A stretch of DNA of 39,344 bases from Petrocella sp. FN5 (GTDB taxonomy: Bacteria > Bacillota > Clostridia > Lachnospirales > Vallitaleaceae): assembly GCF_029210395.1 (NCBI RefSeq), contig NZ_JARGDP010000025.1, positions 1-39,344 on the forward strand, read 5' to 3'. Below are positions 19,010-27,245 of this stretch, in pieces. Position numbers and translations under genes: made by a program. Under the pieces are notes generated by a model, which worked only from the letters and a program-made list of their open reading frames with translations, did not search any database and was not told the DNA's origin. Within the stretch, counting starts at the first letter, position 1. Each line of letters starts with the position of its first letter.

Positions 19010-20185
19010 ATGTATAAGAAACAGTTTAATCAGTTGGACGAAATCATTGACAAAACCATTGATTCTATTAAGGACAGTGTGAAAGAAATAAAAGACATCA
19101 GTGATTATGCAAGACAAGAATATCTTGAGCTTGAAGAAGAGTTTTTACGACTAAAAATTGAAGCCACTGATCTGATTGATCGAGTTGATTCTTTAGAAAA
19201 GAAGTATAAATTGTCCAAATCTAAGCTTTTAATGGTCAATAAGAATTTTAACAATTATAGCCAAGAACAAATGCAGGAAATATATGAGGCTACAGATAAG
19301 TTGAGGGTTGACTTGGCTGTAGAAAAAGAAAGAGAAATGAACTTAATCAAAAGAAGAAATGAACTTGAGTTACATCTAAAATATGTGCGTAAAATATCTG
19401 AAAAAGCAGATAAGCTTTCTTATAATTTTGAAATAGCTTATAGTGTGCTTTCAGGTGATCTTAAGAAAATTACTGAAAAGATAGATGATATTCAGAATAA
19501 GGAAATTTGGGGACTTAAAGTAATAGAAGCTCAAGAGATAGAGAGACAAAGAATTGCTAGAGACATGCACGATGGCCCGGCCCAAAGTTTATCCAATCTT
19601 ATTATAAAGACAGAATTATGCATTAAATTGTTGGATATTGACATTGACCGTACAAAATTAGAACTTCAGACTTTAAAGATGTACATTAGAGGAACTATAG
19701 ACGAAACTAGACGTATGATTTACAACCTACGTCCGATGTCGATTGATGACCTCGGTCTAATACCAACATTAGAACGACTTATTGAAAAAATGAGTGAAGA
19801 TTTAGGATTTAGTATTGAGTTTAATGTAATGGAATGTGATGATTATAAGTCAGAAGAAATTGATCCAGTTGTTAATTTAACCCTATACCGCATTACACAA
19901 GAGGCCCTGAACAATGTTTTAAAGTATTCTAAAGCTACAAGAGTTTGTGTAGATTTAACATATGAAGACACGGGTATAGAACTTGAAATAACGGATAATG
20001 GTATTGGATTTGAGGTTGGTGACATGAAGTTAAGTCTAAAAGACAATAAAGGTTTTGGAATGTCTATGATGCGCGAAAGGGCGAATCTTTTATCCAGTGA
20101 CTTACAAATCGTATCAAGAACAGGAAGAGGTACTTCAATACATATAAGAGTTCCCTTGAATAATAAGGAGGAGAGACATGAGTAA
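19010..20185 (+). CDS. degS: DegS-like cytoplasmic sensor histidine kinase
   Basis: This two-component kinase pairs with the DegU-like regulator encoded next. There is no membrane segment. Residues 1-160 are a long coiled-coil sensor region (the DegS type). A HisKA_3 box follows, with phospho-acceptor His187 in ERQRIARDMHDGPAQSL. The HATPase domain has ITQEALNNVLKYSKA (N box), ITDNGIGF and GFGMSMMRERANLL. Length 391 matches DegS (about 385). The ATG at 19010 has GAAGGA eight bases before it; a GTG two codons upstream is less likely. The signal sensed is not visible. It overlaps degU by eight bases. Confidence 0.93.
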   Translation: MYKKQFNQLDEIIDKTIDSIKDSVKEIKDISDYARQEYLELEEEFLRLKIEATDLIDRVDSLEKKYKLSKSKLLMVNKNFNNYSQEQMQEIYEATDKLRVDLAVEKEREMNLIKRRNELELHLKYVRKISEKADKLSYNFEIAYSVLSGDLKKITEKIDDIQNKEIWGLKVIEAQEIERQRIARDMHDGPAQSLSNLIIKTELCIKLLDIDIDRTKLELQTLKMYIRGTIDETRRMIYNLRPMSIDDLGLIPTLERLIEKMSEDLGFSIEFNVMECDDYKSEEIDPVVNLTLYRITQEALNNVLKYSKATRVCVDLTYEDTGIELEITDNGIGFEVGDMKLSLKDNKGFGMSMMRERANLLSSDLQIVSRTGRGTSIHIRVPLNNKEERHE

Positions 20186-20825
20186 AATTAGAATTATGAT
20201 AGCCGATGATCATTCTATGGTGAGAGAAGGCTTAAAACAATTAGTAGAATTAGAAGAAGATATTATTGTTGTGGCTCAAGCAGGAAATGGTAATGAAACA
20301 ATAGAAAAGATTATTGAGTATAGTCCTGATGTTGTTTTGTTGGACATTAATATGCCTGAGCGTAATGGACTTGAAGTTTTAACCTATTTGAAGCAAAATG
20401 ATATTAGCGCCAACATAATAATATTAACGATTCACAATGAAGTTGAGTACCTTTATAAGGCTGTAGAAATCGGTGTAAAAGGCTATGTTTTAAAGGACTC
20501 TGAATCTGATGTCCTTATACGCGCCATTCGTTCGGTTTATGTAGGTGAAACCTATATACAACCCAATATGGCATCTTTGTTATTTAAAAAAATGAATAAT
20601 GATGAGACTGGCGCAGCACATAATACGAGATTAACAAAACGAGAAATAGAAGTCCTTAAATTAATTACCGAGGGCTTACTTAATAAAGAAATTGCTCACA
20701 GATTATGTATAAGTGAAAAAACAGTTAAGAACCACGTATCTAATATTTTCAAGAAGATTGAAGTTTCTGATCGTACACAAGCTGCTGTATTTGCAATAAA
20801 GAATGCTATTGTGGAATTGTTTTAG
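20178..20825 (+). CDS. degU: DegU-like response regulator (NarL/LuxR family)
   Basis: The 215-residue transcription factor has a receiver domain with acidic pocket Asp10-Asp11, phosphorylation site Asp56 in VVLLDINMP, and the conserved Lys in YVLKDSES. A LuxR-type helix-turn-helix follows: LTKREIEVLKLITEGLLNKEIAHRLCISEKTVKNHVSNIFKK. In Bacillus the DegS-DegU pair controls exoenzymes, biofilm and motility; targets here are unknown. The ATG lies inside the degS end with GGAGGAG upstream, showing translational coupling. A strong terminator follows. Confidence 0.93.
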   Translation: MSKIRIMIADDHSMVREGLKQLVELEEDIIVVAQAGNGNETIEKIIEYSPDVVLLDINMPERNGLEVLTYLKQNDISANIIILTIHNEVEYLYKAVEIGVKGYVLKDSESDVLIRAIRSVYVGETYIQPNMASLLFKKMNNDETGAAHNTRLTKREIEVLKLITEGLLNKEIAHRLCISEKTVKNHVSNIFKKIEVSDRTQAAVFAIKNAIVELF

Positions 20826-20874
20826 AAGTTTAAAATAATGTTATAGACGATAAATATATAAAAGTAGTAAAGTT

Positions 20875-20911
20875 AAAAAGCCTCTAAGAAAAATATCTTA
20901 GAGGCTTTTTA
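20875..20911 (+). terminator. Terminator after degU
   Basis: A 15-bp stem AAAAAGCCTCTAAGA/TCTTAGAGGCTTTTT with a six-base loop gives a strong intrinsic terminator. Confidence 0.92.
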
Positions 20912-21034
20912 AAGATAATTTTTTCAAGCTATTGGATGCTATAAGGAAAATAGACGAAATGATATGCATATTTTGCAAAAAAGTTATTCTGAGATGACAC
21001 ATAAAGATGAATCTTTATACTTTGAACTTAATAT

Positions 21035-21050
21035 TGTTTCACGTGAAACA
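21035..21050. promoter_or_regulatory. parS: parS site 1
   Basis: TGTTTCACGTGAAACA is a perfect 16-bp match to the ParB-binding centromere sequence known from Bacillus subtilis and most bacteria. It is the nucleation point for ParB (Spo0J) loading and chromosome-origin segregation. It lies upstream of parA. The remainder of the 20912-21157 spacer shows no gene. Confidence 0.97.
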
Positions 21051-21080
21051 ATTGATCGGATTTTTAAGGATGATTTCAAA

Positions 21081-21096
21081 TGTTTCACGTGAAACA
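21081..21096. promoter_or_regulatory. parS: parS site 2, upstream of the parA promoter region
   Basis: This is a second perfect TGTTTCACGTGAAACA, 46 bp from the first. A TATAAT (21122-21127) lies 25 bp downstream and ahead of parA, although no good -35 box is visible. ParB loaded here could therefore affect parA-parB transcription; that control is inference. Confidence 0.97.
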
Positions 21097-21157
21097 TAAT
21101 GAATAGTTGAAGTGAATGTGCTATAATTAGAAAAGAAAATGAGAGCAGGTGTAGAAT

Positions 21158-21925
21158 ATGGGTAGAATTATAGCGATTGCCAATCAGAAAGGTGGGGTTG
21201 GCAAAACAACGACAGCGATTAATCTTTCGGCCTGTCTCGCGGAAAAAAAGAAAAAAGTATTAACACTGGACATTGATCCTCAAGGAAATACAACTAGAGG
21301 ATTAGGTATTGACAAAACCAAACTAAAGAACACGACCTATGAACTACTTCTCGGTACGCAGTCACTAGAAGAGACTGTTATGGTAAACATCTATGACAAT
21401 CTGTCTTTGATACCAGCGAATGTAGAGTTAGCCGGCGCAGAGGTTGAACTAATAGGTTTAAAAGAAAACAGCTTTATTATGAAGAAAATACTCAAAAGCA
21501 TTGCTTCGGAATATGATTTCATTATCATTGATTGCCCACCGTCCTTAAGCATACTTACAGTGAATGCATTAACAGCAGCAGACACAGTTTTAGTACCTAT
21601 TCAATGTGAGTTTTTTGCTCTTGAAGGACTATCTCAACTCATGCATACAATTAATTTAGTAAAAAAGCGTCTCAATCCCGATTTAGAAATCGAAGGTGTA
21701 GTTTTTACGATGTATGATGCAAGAACAAATTTATCCATACAGGTTGTTGAAGAAGTAAAAAAAGAACTTAGACGTACGAACATATATCAAACCATCATAC
21801 CAAGAAATGTAAGGCTTGGAGAAGCACCAAGTTATGGTTTACCTATAAACCTGTACGATTCTAATTCAAAAGGTGCAGAAAGCTACCGACTACTGGCAGA
21901 TGAAGTCATTGAAAGGAGGGTATAA
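21158..21925 (+). CDS. parA: Chromosome-partitioning ATPase ParA (Soj)
   Basis: This is the Walker-type ATPase that moves or positions the ParB-parS origin complex and, in Bacillus, regulates DnaA. The 255-residue protein starts MGRIIAIANQKGGVGKTTTAINL with the deviant Walker A KGGVGKTT (10-17). LTLDIDPQGNTTRGL is the A' box and DFIIIDCPPSLSILTVNAL is Walker B. The N-terminus is short, as in chromosomal Soj rather than plasmid ParA with an extra DNA-binding domain. It is followed at one base by parB and preceded by two parS sites. Confidence 0.97.
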   Translation: MGRIIAIANQKGGVGKTTTAINLSACLAEKKKKVLTLDIDPQGNTTRGLGIDKTKLKNTTYELLLGTQSLEETVMVNIYDNLSLIPANVELAGAEVELIGLKENSFIMKKILKSIASEYDFIIIDCPPSLSILTVNALTAADTVLVPIQCEFFALEGLSQLMHTINLVKKRLNPDLEIEGVVFTMYDARTNLSIQVVEEVKKELRRTNIYQTIIPRNVRLGEAPSYGLPINLYDSNSKGAESYRLLADEVIERRV

Positions 21926-21926
21926 C

Positions 21927-22805
21927 ATGGCTAAAAAAAGAGGACTGGGTCAGGGGCTGAATGCACTCATTTCTGACGAGCTTGAAGATGAAATACTGGA
22001 CCATGGAAAAGGTGGTACCTTAAATATAAGAATATCCAATATAGAGCCTAATAGAGAACAACCTAGGAAGGTTTTTGAAGAGGATGCATTGCATGAACTG
22101 GCGGATTCTATTACTCAATATGGTATTATTCAACCACTGATTGTTGCAAAAAAAGATAAGTATTATGAAATCATAGCCGGTGAGCGTAGATGGCGGGCAG
22201 CAAAACTAGCAGGTCTTAAGGAAGTGCCGGTTATTGTCAAAGATTATTCAGATGAAATGATTCTTGAAGTATCCCTTATAGAAAATATTCAAAGAGAAAA
22301 TCTAAATCCTATCGAAGAAGCTTTAGCTTACCAACGTTTAATTGGAGAGTTTTCTCTTAAGCAAGATGAGATAGCCGAGAAGGTATCAAAGAGCAGATCT
22401 GCAATTGCTAATACTTTAAGATTGCTAAATCTTAGTAAACAAGTACAACAGATGATTATTGATGAAATGATATCGAGTGGTCATGCAAGAGCCTTGCTAG
22501 CGATAGAAGATCAAAATGCCCAACTGGATATTGCAACAAGAGTTTTTGATGAAAAGCTTAGTGTAAGAGAAACAGAAAAGCTTATTAAAAACCATTTGAA
22601 TCCTAGTAAAAAAGTTAAAAGAGATACTGCCTTATCTGTCCTTGATCCCATTTATAAAAAGATAGAGGATGATGTAAAGAAAATTTTTGGTACAAAGGTA
22701 TCCATTCTTAAAAAAACAGAACAACTGGGAAAAATCGAGATAGAATACTATTCCAAAGATGAACTGGACAGAATATTAGAGTTAATGCATACGATACAGG
22801 ATTAA
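21927..22805 (+). CDS. parB: Chromosome-partitioning protein ParB (Spo0J)
   Basis: This CTP-dependent DNA clamp loads at parS. The ATG at 21927 has GGAGGG before it, one base after the parA stop. The 292-residue product starts MAKKRGLGQGLNALISDE, the peptide that in this family stimulates ParA. It continues with ISNIEPNREQPRKVF, AGERRWRAAKLAGL, LIENIQRENLNPIEEA and a helix-turn-helix LKQDEIAEKVSKSRSAIANTLRLLNLS, then a C-terminal dimer domain. It is distinct from the noc paralogue 4.7 kb upstream. Confidence 0.97.
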   Translation: MAKKRGLGQGLNALISDELEDEILDHGKGGTLNIRISNIEPNREQPRKVFEEDALHELADSITQYGIIQPLIVAKKDKYYEIIAGERRWRAAKLAGLKEVPVIVKDYSDEMILEVSLIENIQRENLNPIEEALAYQRLIGEFSLKQDEIAEKVSKSRSAIANTLRLLNLSKQVQQMIIDEMISSGHARALLAIEDQNAQLDIATRVFDEKLSVRETEKLIKNHLNPSKKVKRDTALSVLDPIYKKIEDDVKKIFGTKVSILKKTEQLGKIEIEYYSKDELDRILELMHTIQD

Positions 22806-22817
22806 TAGGAGATGCAC

Positions 22818-23315
22818 ATGGAAATATATCAATATATTAACAACTATACAACAGATATTATTGCGATTTTAATTATCGTTATATCATTACTAACATTAAC
22901 CACTTTATTGCAATTTATTACGATACTTCGCTTAAAGAAAAAGTATAGATCTTTTACGTCTTTAAGTTCTGAAATTAACATTGAAGATGTCTTAATTAAT
23001 AATCAAGAAAGTATTAAGAATTTAATGAATGATAAGATGATTATTCAAGATGATATTAGAAAAATATATGAAAGCCTTAATAAGACGTTTGAAAGTGTTG
23101 CAATGCATAAATACGACGCATTTGGTGGTATGGGTGGTAAGTTAAGTGCTGTTATTGTACTAATAAATAAGAATTTAGATGGTTTCTTATTAAATTCTAT
23201 AAATACAAGAGAAGGTAGTCATCTCTATACCAAACAGATTATTAGAGGCAAGACAGAGCAGGCACTATCAAAAGAAGAACAAGATACTATTAAAATGGCT
23301 ATTGAACAAATTTAG
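22818..23315 (+). CDS. DUF4446 family membrane protein
   Basis: The 165-residue protein has one N-terminal transmembrane helix (about 12-35, TDIIAILIIVISLLTLTTLLQFITI) and then a basic stretch. The soluble cytoplasmic part includes HKYDAFGGMGGKLSAVIVLINKNLDGFLLNSINTREGSHLYTKQI, the hallmark of DUF4446. The function is unknown. The family is recurrently encoded just after parB in Clostridia, so a link to origin segregation or sporulation is possible but unproven. The ATG at 22818 is chosen for its spacing from AGGAG; an ATG at 22812 is too close. Confidence 0.88.
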   Translation: MEIYQYINNYTTDIIAILIIVISLLTLTTLLQFITILRLKKKYRSFTSLSSEINIEDVLINNQESIKNLMNDKMIIQDDIRKIYESLNKTFESVAMHKYDAFGGMGGKLSAVIVLINKNLDGFLLNSINTREGSHLYTKQIIRGKTEQALSKEEQDTIKMAIEQI

Positions 23316-23350
23316 GCTGTGTTAACAAATGAGATTAAGAGAGGCATATT

Positions 23351-24148
23351 ATGAAATATAAATTACTGGCGATAGACTTAGACGATACATTATTAAATGA
23401 TCAACTTGAAATTAGTGAAGACAACAAAAAAGCAATCATAGAAATGGAAAAGATGGGCATACATGTTGTATTTTGCTCAGGTAGAGCAAAGGATTCTATG
23501 ATGAAATATGTTAAGGAAGTCGGCGTACATGAAAAAGAAGACTATATTATCTCTTATAATGGTGCGGTCATAGACCGCTTTGATGGTGAAAGAGTATTTT
23601 ATAAACCAATTTCAGGAGAAGATCTAAAAGAATTAATAGAAGCTGGTCGACAACATAACATTGATACACAACTTTACACGGATGAGATTATGGTTGAGAA
23701 GTATACAGATAAAACCCAACAATATGAAAAACTATCAGGATTGCCAGTAAAGGTAGTAAGCGACCTTAAGGAAGTGAAAGAGAGTATAAAAGTGCTCTAT
23801 AATCATGTTGCTGGAGAGGCACTAGAAGAATTACGACTTGAGTTAATGGCAAAATTTGATGATACATTTAATATTTTCTATTCCAAATCTCATTATATAG
23901 AAGTTCTTCATAAGGAAGCAAATAAAGGTTTGGCTGTAAAAAATCTAGCTGAAAGCTTAGGCATTAACCAAGAAGAAGTCGTTGCTATTGGTGATGGATT
24001 CAATGATGTATCCATGATTAAATATGCTGGTCTTGGCATAGCTGTAAAAAATGCCCATGAAGGTGTCAAGGTTACAGCGGACTATATTACAGAATCAGAA
24101 AACAATGAAAATGCTATATGGGAAGTATATGAAAAATTCATTAAATGA
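23351..24148 (+). CDS. HAD-superfamily phosphatase, Cof/YidA type
   Basis: The 265-residue cytoplasmic hydrolase has motif I DLDDTLLND (catalytic Asp9 and Asp11), motif II VFCSGRA, a conserved Lys in HKEANKGLAVKNL, and motif IV IGDGFNDVSMIKYAG. A C2B cap lies between. This is the Cof-type group that dephosphorylates sugar phosphates or related metabolites; the substrate is not predictable here. GAGAGGC lies before the ATG. It shares a terminator region with the convergent arsR-type gene. Confidence 0.92.
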   Translation: MKYKLLAIDLDDTLLNDQLEISEDNKKAIIEMEKMGIHVVFCSGRAKDSMMKYVKEVGVHEKEDYIISYNGAVIDRFDGERVFYKPISGEDLKELIEAGRQHNIDTQLYTDEIMVEKYTDKTQQYEKLSGLPVKVVSDLKEVKESIKVLYNHVAGEALEELRLELMAKFDDTFNIFYSKSHYIEVLHKEANKGLAVKNLAESLGINQEEVVAIGDGFNDVSMIKYAGLGIAVKNAHEGVKVTADYITESENNENAIWEVYEKFIK

Positions 24149-24151
24149 TTC

Positions 24152-24193
24152 AAAAATCACCCTCTACTTTGAGGGTGATGGTGGGTGATTTTT
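24152..24193. terminator. Bidirectional terminator with two alternative hairpins
   Basis: AAAAATCACC (24152-24161) pairs with GGTGATTTTT (24184-24193). A smaller stem CACCCTC/GAGGGTG (24158-24164 and 24171-24177) competes with it. It lies after the HAD gene and overlaps the last codons of the leftward ArsR gene. Confidence 0.75.
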
Positions 24194-24460
24194 AAGCAAG
24201 ACTTCTATTAGAACAATGGCCATAGGGTTAACGACTTTATACTTAATTTCCAGTCCTTCACGTTTTCCTTCGATAATATGTGCAGCTTTTAACTTGGCTA
24301 GATGTTGAGATACAGTCGATTGGGGTATACTTAGGCAACTTTGCATAAAAGTTACATTACATCCGGGATTCTTAAGCAAACCATCTGCTATGCATAGCCT
24401 TGCGGGATGGCCTAGAACCTTTAATAACTCAGCCACTTCATTATATGTTTCTAATTCCAT
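24164..24460 (-). CDS. ArsR/SmtB-family transcriptional regulator
   Basis: This 98-residue winged helix-turn-helix protein reads ELLKVLGHPARLCIADGLLK, then SIPQSTVSQHLAKLKAAHIIEGKREGLEIKYKV, the recognition helix and wing. Cysteines at LCIADGL, NPGCNV and QSCLS could bind a metal or sense redox, but the classical ELCVCDL metal box is absent. It is probably an autoregulator; the palindrome GAACAGTTC (24520-24528) upstream is a possible operator. It has no obvious partner gene here and runs against replication. Confidence 0.88.
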   Translation of the reverse strand: MELETYNEVAELLKVLGHPARLCIADGLLKNPGCNVTFMQSCLSIPQSTVSQHLAKLKAAHIIEGKREGLEIKYKVVNPMAIVLIEVLLKNHPPSPSK

Positions 24461-24587
24461 AATAACACCTCATCAAATTTTATTTAAATTTTTTGAATAT
24501 CATAATATACTAATAAATAGAACAGTTCAATTGTATCAAATAAATCAGACTATGTAAATAACAGTGTTAATAATATTATATGTTTGT

Positions 24588-24593
24588 TATAAT
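24588..24593 (+). promoter_or_regulatory. Possible -10 box ahead of the HD-domain gene
   Basis: A TATAAT stands 58 bases before the ATG at 24651. No convincing -35 hexamer is visible at 16-18 bp, so this is weak evidence. Confidence 0.35.
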
Positions 24594-24650
24594 AAGCCTG
24601 TAATATTGAAGCACCTAGCTGTAAGAGATCTAATCTAATGGAGGCGTCTT

Positions 24651-25184
24651 ATGAACATAAAAGGAACCTATGAAATTATTCAACATAATATTAGAGTAAG
24701 TAAGCTAGCAGAAAAAGTAGCCTATAGCATGGGATTAGATGAGGAAACGTGTCAAAGTGTAGCGGTTTCTGGTTTATTTATTGATATGGGTAAACTATCT
24801 ATGGACAATGAAGTTTTCGGCAGTTCTAGAGACCTTACCAATGATGAATATGAGTATGTAAAACAACATACAACAAAAAGCACACAAATGCTTATACAAG
24901 CAAGTCATGTATCCAATGAAGTCTTAAGCAGTATCATGCACCATCATGAGAACTATGATGGCTCAGGGTATCCGGACAAACTTAAAGGAGAATTAATACC
25001 TTTAGGTGCAAGAATACTAAAGATATGTGATGTTTTCTATGCATTACTTGAGAAAAGGCCTTTTAGGGAAGACTATTCAAAAAAAGAGGCTATTTTAATC
25101 ATGTCAAAAGAAGCAGACCAATTCGACCCCAAAATCATGACCGTATTTAAAGAAGTCGTAAGTACAACCAGAATCAATTTCTAA
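24651..25184 (+). CDS. HD-GYP-like domain protein, degenerate metal site
   Basis: This 177-residue stand-alone domain resembles cyclic-di-GMP phosphodiesterases of the HD-GYP class. It has HNIRVSKLAEKVAYSMGL (first His), then GLFIDMGKLS, HHHENYDGSGYPDKLKGELIPLGARILKICDVFYALL, and DQFDPKIMTVF near the end. The second block is intact, but in the first metal motif the His of HD is replaced by Ile (FIDMGK instead of xHDxGK). It may therefore be inactive, act as a binding protein, or use one metal fewer. No sensor or receiver domain is attached. GGAGGCG precedes the ATG. Confidence 0.83.
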   Translation: MNIKGTYEIIQHNIRVSKLAEKVAYSMGLDEETCQSVAVSGLFIDMGKLSMDNEVFGSSRDLTNDEYEYVKQHTTKSTQMLIQASHVSNEVLSSIMHHHENYDGSGYPDKLKGELIPLGARILKICDVFYALLEKRPFREDYSKKEAILIMSKEADQFDPKIMTVFKEVVSTTRINF

Positions 25185-25215
25185 GAGATCTTGGTGACAT
25201 AGGAAAGAGGATAAA

Positions 25216-26109
25216 TTGATCAAAAGAATTGCAAATATAAGCGAGACTAAGGCGATTATTGAAAAGTACGGATTTAGTTTTCAAAAAAGATTTGGACAGA
25301 ATTTTTTAATTGACTCCAATATTATAGATAAGATTATTCAAGGTGCATCCCTTACAAAAGAAGATGTTGTATTGGAAATTGGTCCTGGAATAGGTAGCCT
25401 AACGCAAGCCATGGCAGAGTCGGCCAAAAAAGTAATAGCTGTCGAGATAGATAAAAAGTTAATACCGGTACTAGAAGATACTTTAAGTGGTTATGATAAC
25501 ATAAGAATTATTAATGAGGATATTTTAAAGTTAGATATTAAAAAGCTAATTTCCGAAGAAGGTGTAAATCGGATTAAGGTTGTTGCGAATCTTCCATATT
25601 ATATAACAACACCCATCATTATGAATCTATTAGAAAAAAGGCTACCAATAACTTCCATTACTGTAATGATACAAAAGGAAGTGGCAGAACGAATGGATGC
25701 GGTTCCAGGGACTAAGGCTTATGGTGCACTGTCTCTAGCAACAAGCTATTATGCCCAAACAGAATTGGTTACCATGGTTAAACCGGATTGTTTTATACCT
25801 AGACCTAATGTAGGTTCGGCAGTTATTAAACTAACAAGACGCACGACACCTTCTGTATCAGTTATAGATGAAGCAATACTTTTTAAAATTATTAAGGGGG
25901 GGTTTGCTCAAAGAAGAAAGACATTGATTAATAGTCTAACTAACAGCCAGCCTCAATTTAATAAAAGCCAAGTTATACAAGTACTTGAGACCTTGGATTT
26001 AGATGTTAGAATTCGAGGTGAAGCATTAAATCTTAATCAGTATGCACAGATTACGAATAAACTAATAAAGCTTGCAGACTTAGATACCAAAAAGCCATCA
26101 CTTAAGTGA
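25216..26109 (+). CDS. rsmA: 16S rRNA dimethyladenosine transferase KsgA
   Basis: This enzyme dimethylates A1518 and A1519 of 16S rRNA using SAM, a late step and checkpoint of 30S assembly. It starts at a TTG with AAAGAGG five bases before. The 297-residue protein has FGQNFLIDSN, motif I VLEIGPGIGSLTQ, motif IV VVANLPYYITTPI (the NLPY adenine-binding loop), VMIQKEVAERM, and the C-terminal GFAQRRKTLINSL. The last nine codons lie inside a perfect 50-bp palindrome that doubles as terminator. Confidence 0.96.
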   Translation: MIKRIANISETKAIIEKYGFSFQKRFGQNFLIDSNIIDKIIQGASLTKEDVVLEIGPGIGSLTQAMAESAKKVIAVEIDKKLIPVLEDTLSGYDNIRIINEDILKLDIKKLISEEGVNRIKVVANLPYYITTPIIMNLLEKRLPITSITVMIQKEVAERMDAVPGTKAYGALSLATSYYAQTELVTMVKPDCFIPRPNVGSAVIKLTRRTTPSVSVIDEAILFKIIKGGFAQRRKTLINSLTNSQPQFNKSQVIQVLETLDLDVRIRGEALNLNQYAQITNKLIKLADLDTKKPSLK

Positions 26110-26128
26110 TGGCTTTTTGGTATCTAAG
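26079..26128. terminator. Perfect 50-bp palindrome, bidirectional terminator
   Basis: Positions 26079-26103 are the exact reverse complement of 26104-26128, with no loop bases. The centre is AAGCCATCACTTAAGTGATGG flanked by A5 and T5, as in a two-way intrinsic terminator between convergent rsmA and the DUF4097 gene. The left arm encodes the end of RsmA. Confidence 0.9.
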
Positions 26129-26174
26129 AGAAAAACGAGATATTATTTAACATGTATAGATTACAAAATAATCG

Positions 26175-27245
26175 CTAGTATGAGGATTTTTTATTAACAC
26201 GAATACTACCCACATCAACACTTAGGAAAATATTAGCCTCAGGTCTATTTGATACGACGGGTATATCACTAGAGATCTCAGTTAGCTTAGTATTGCTATA
26301 AACTTTGCTTTCGTCATCAAAAGGTAGTATCAAATCCAAACTGCCGATATTTACCTTTGCATCAAGCTGATGGATAGGTTCCATGAATTCTAACCGAATG
26401 TCGCCTGCATTAGAGGTTATCGTTGCATCAATTGGTGAACGGCTAAAAACAAAATCTAAATCGCCAAAATTATTAGATGCCTTAAAGTTTTGTACTTCTT
26501 CTAGTGCATGAAGTCGTAAGGTCCCAGTATTAATTGACAAATCTAGTTGATTTACACTCTCTTCAGTCTTTACGTTAATGTTACCAGCATTGATGCTAAG
26601 CGTTAATTGATCTAAGGGTTGTAAAAGATCTATCTTCAATTCACCAACATTCGAACTAATACTAAGGTTATCTAGATGATTCGGTAGGGTCAAATCGCCT
26701 AACTCAAAAATTGTTTTCTCAATAATTAAAGTATCACAATGGTAATCCTCAGGTACATATAAGGTTATGGATCCATTGTATGTACGATCTGTAAAAACAT
26801 TCTTTAAAGTTAATTTGGAGCTGATATGGATTTCTTGATTGACTTGAGTGGCTTTATAATCAACTCTATATTTTGGGGTATCTGGAACCTCCCTATCAAA
26901 AATGACTTTAATATCATCTCGATCTTCATGAACAAACAGGATGGTTTCAGTTGTTGCAAGTATTTTTATCCTATCTAAGATGTCAAAGGTCTTCTCCTCA
27001 TGTATTTGCTTAGTGTTAAATCGACTTGAGGGATTCTTATTATCAAAATTTAAACCATCCAGATCAAAATCCATATTCATTGTAATATTATCAAGACGAC
27101 TAACCACGATATTTGAATTAAAGAATTCTTTAAAACTTAAATTGTGCTTATCCATATAACTAATTATTATTAGGGCAGCTAGTGCTATAATAGCGACTGA
27201 AGCCAATAGTGCTTTCCCCATGATAGTATCAAAACTATTTTTCAT
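26175..27245 (-). CDS. DUF4097-type beta-repeat protein with N-terminal membrane anchor
   Basis: The 356-residue protein has a membrane segment near residues 11-30 (GKALLASVAIIALAALIIISY). About 300 residues follow with recurrent short beta repeats such as LTLSINAGNINV, LDLSINTGTLRL and FKASNNFGDLDF. This is the putative adhesin (DUF4097) beta-helix pattern, probably outside the cell. The start at 27245 has GAGGTG before it and overlaps the end of the DUF1700 gene by 11 bases, so the two are coupled. The role is unknown; the pair usually accompanies PadR regulators in Firmicutes. Confidence 0.85.
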   Translation of the reverse strand: MKNSFDTIMGKALLASVAIIALAALIIISYMDKHNLSFKEFFNSNIVVSRLDNITMNMDFDLDGLNFDNKNPSSRFNTKQIHEEKTFDILDRIKILATTETILFVHEDRDDIKVIFDREVPDTPKYRVDYKATQVNQEIHISSKLTLKNVFTDRTYNGSITLYVPEDYHCDTLIIEKTIFELGDLTLPNHLDNLSISSNVGELKIDLLQPLDQLTLSINAGNINVKTEESVNQLDLSINTGTLRLHALEEVQNFKASNNFGDLDFVFSRSPIDATITSNAGDIRLEFMEPIHQLDAKVNIGSLDLILPFDDESKVYSNTKLTEISSDIPVVSNRPEANIFLSVDVGSIRVNKKSSY

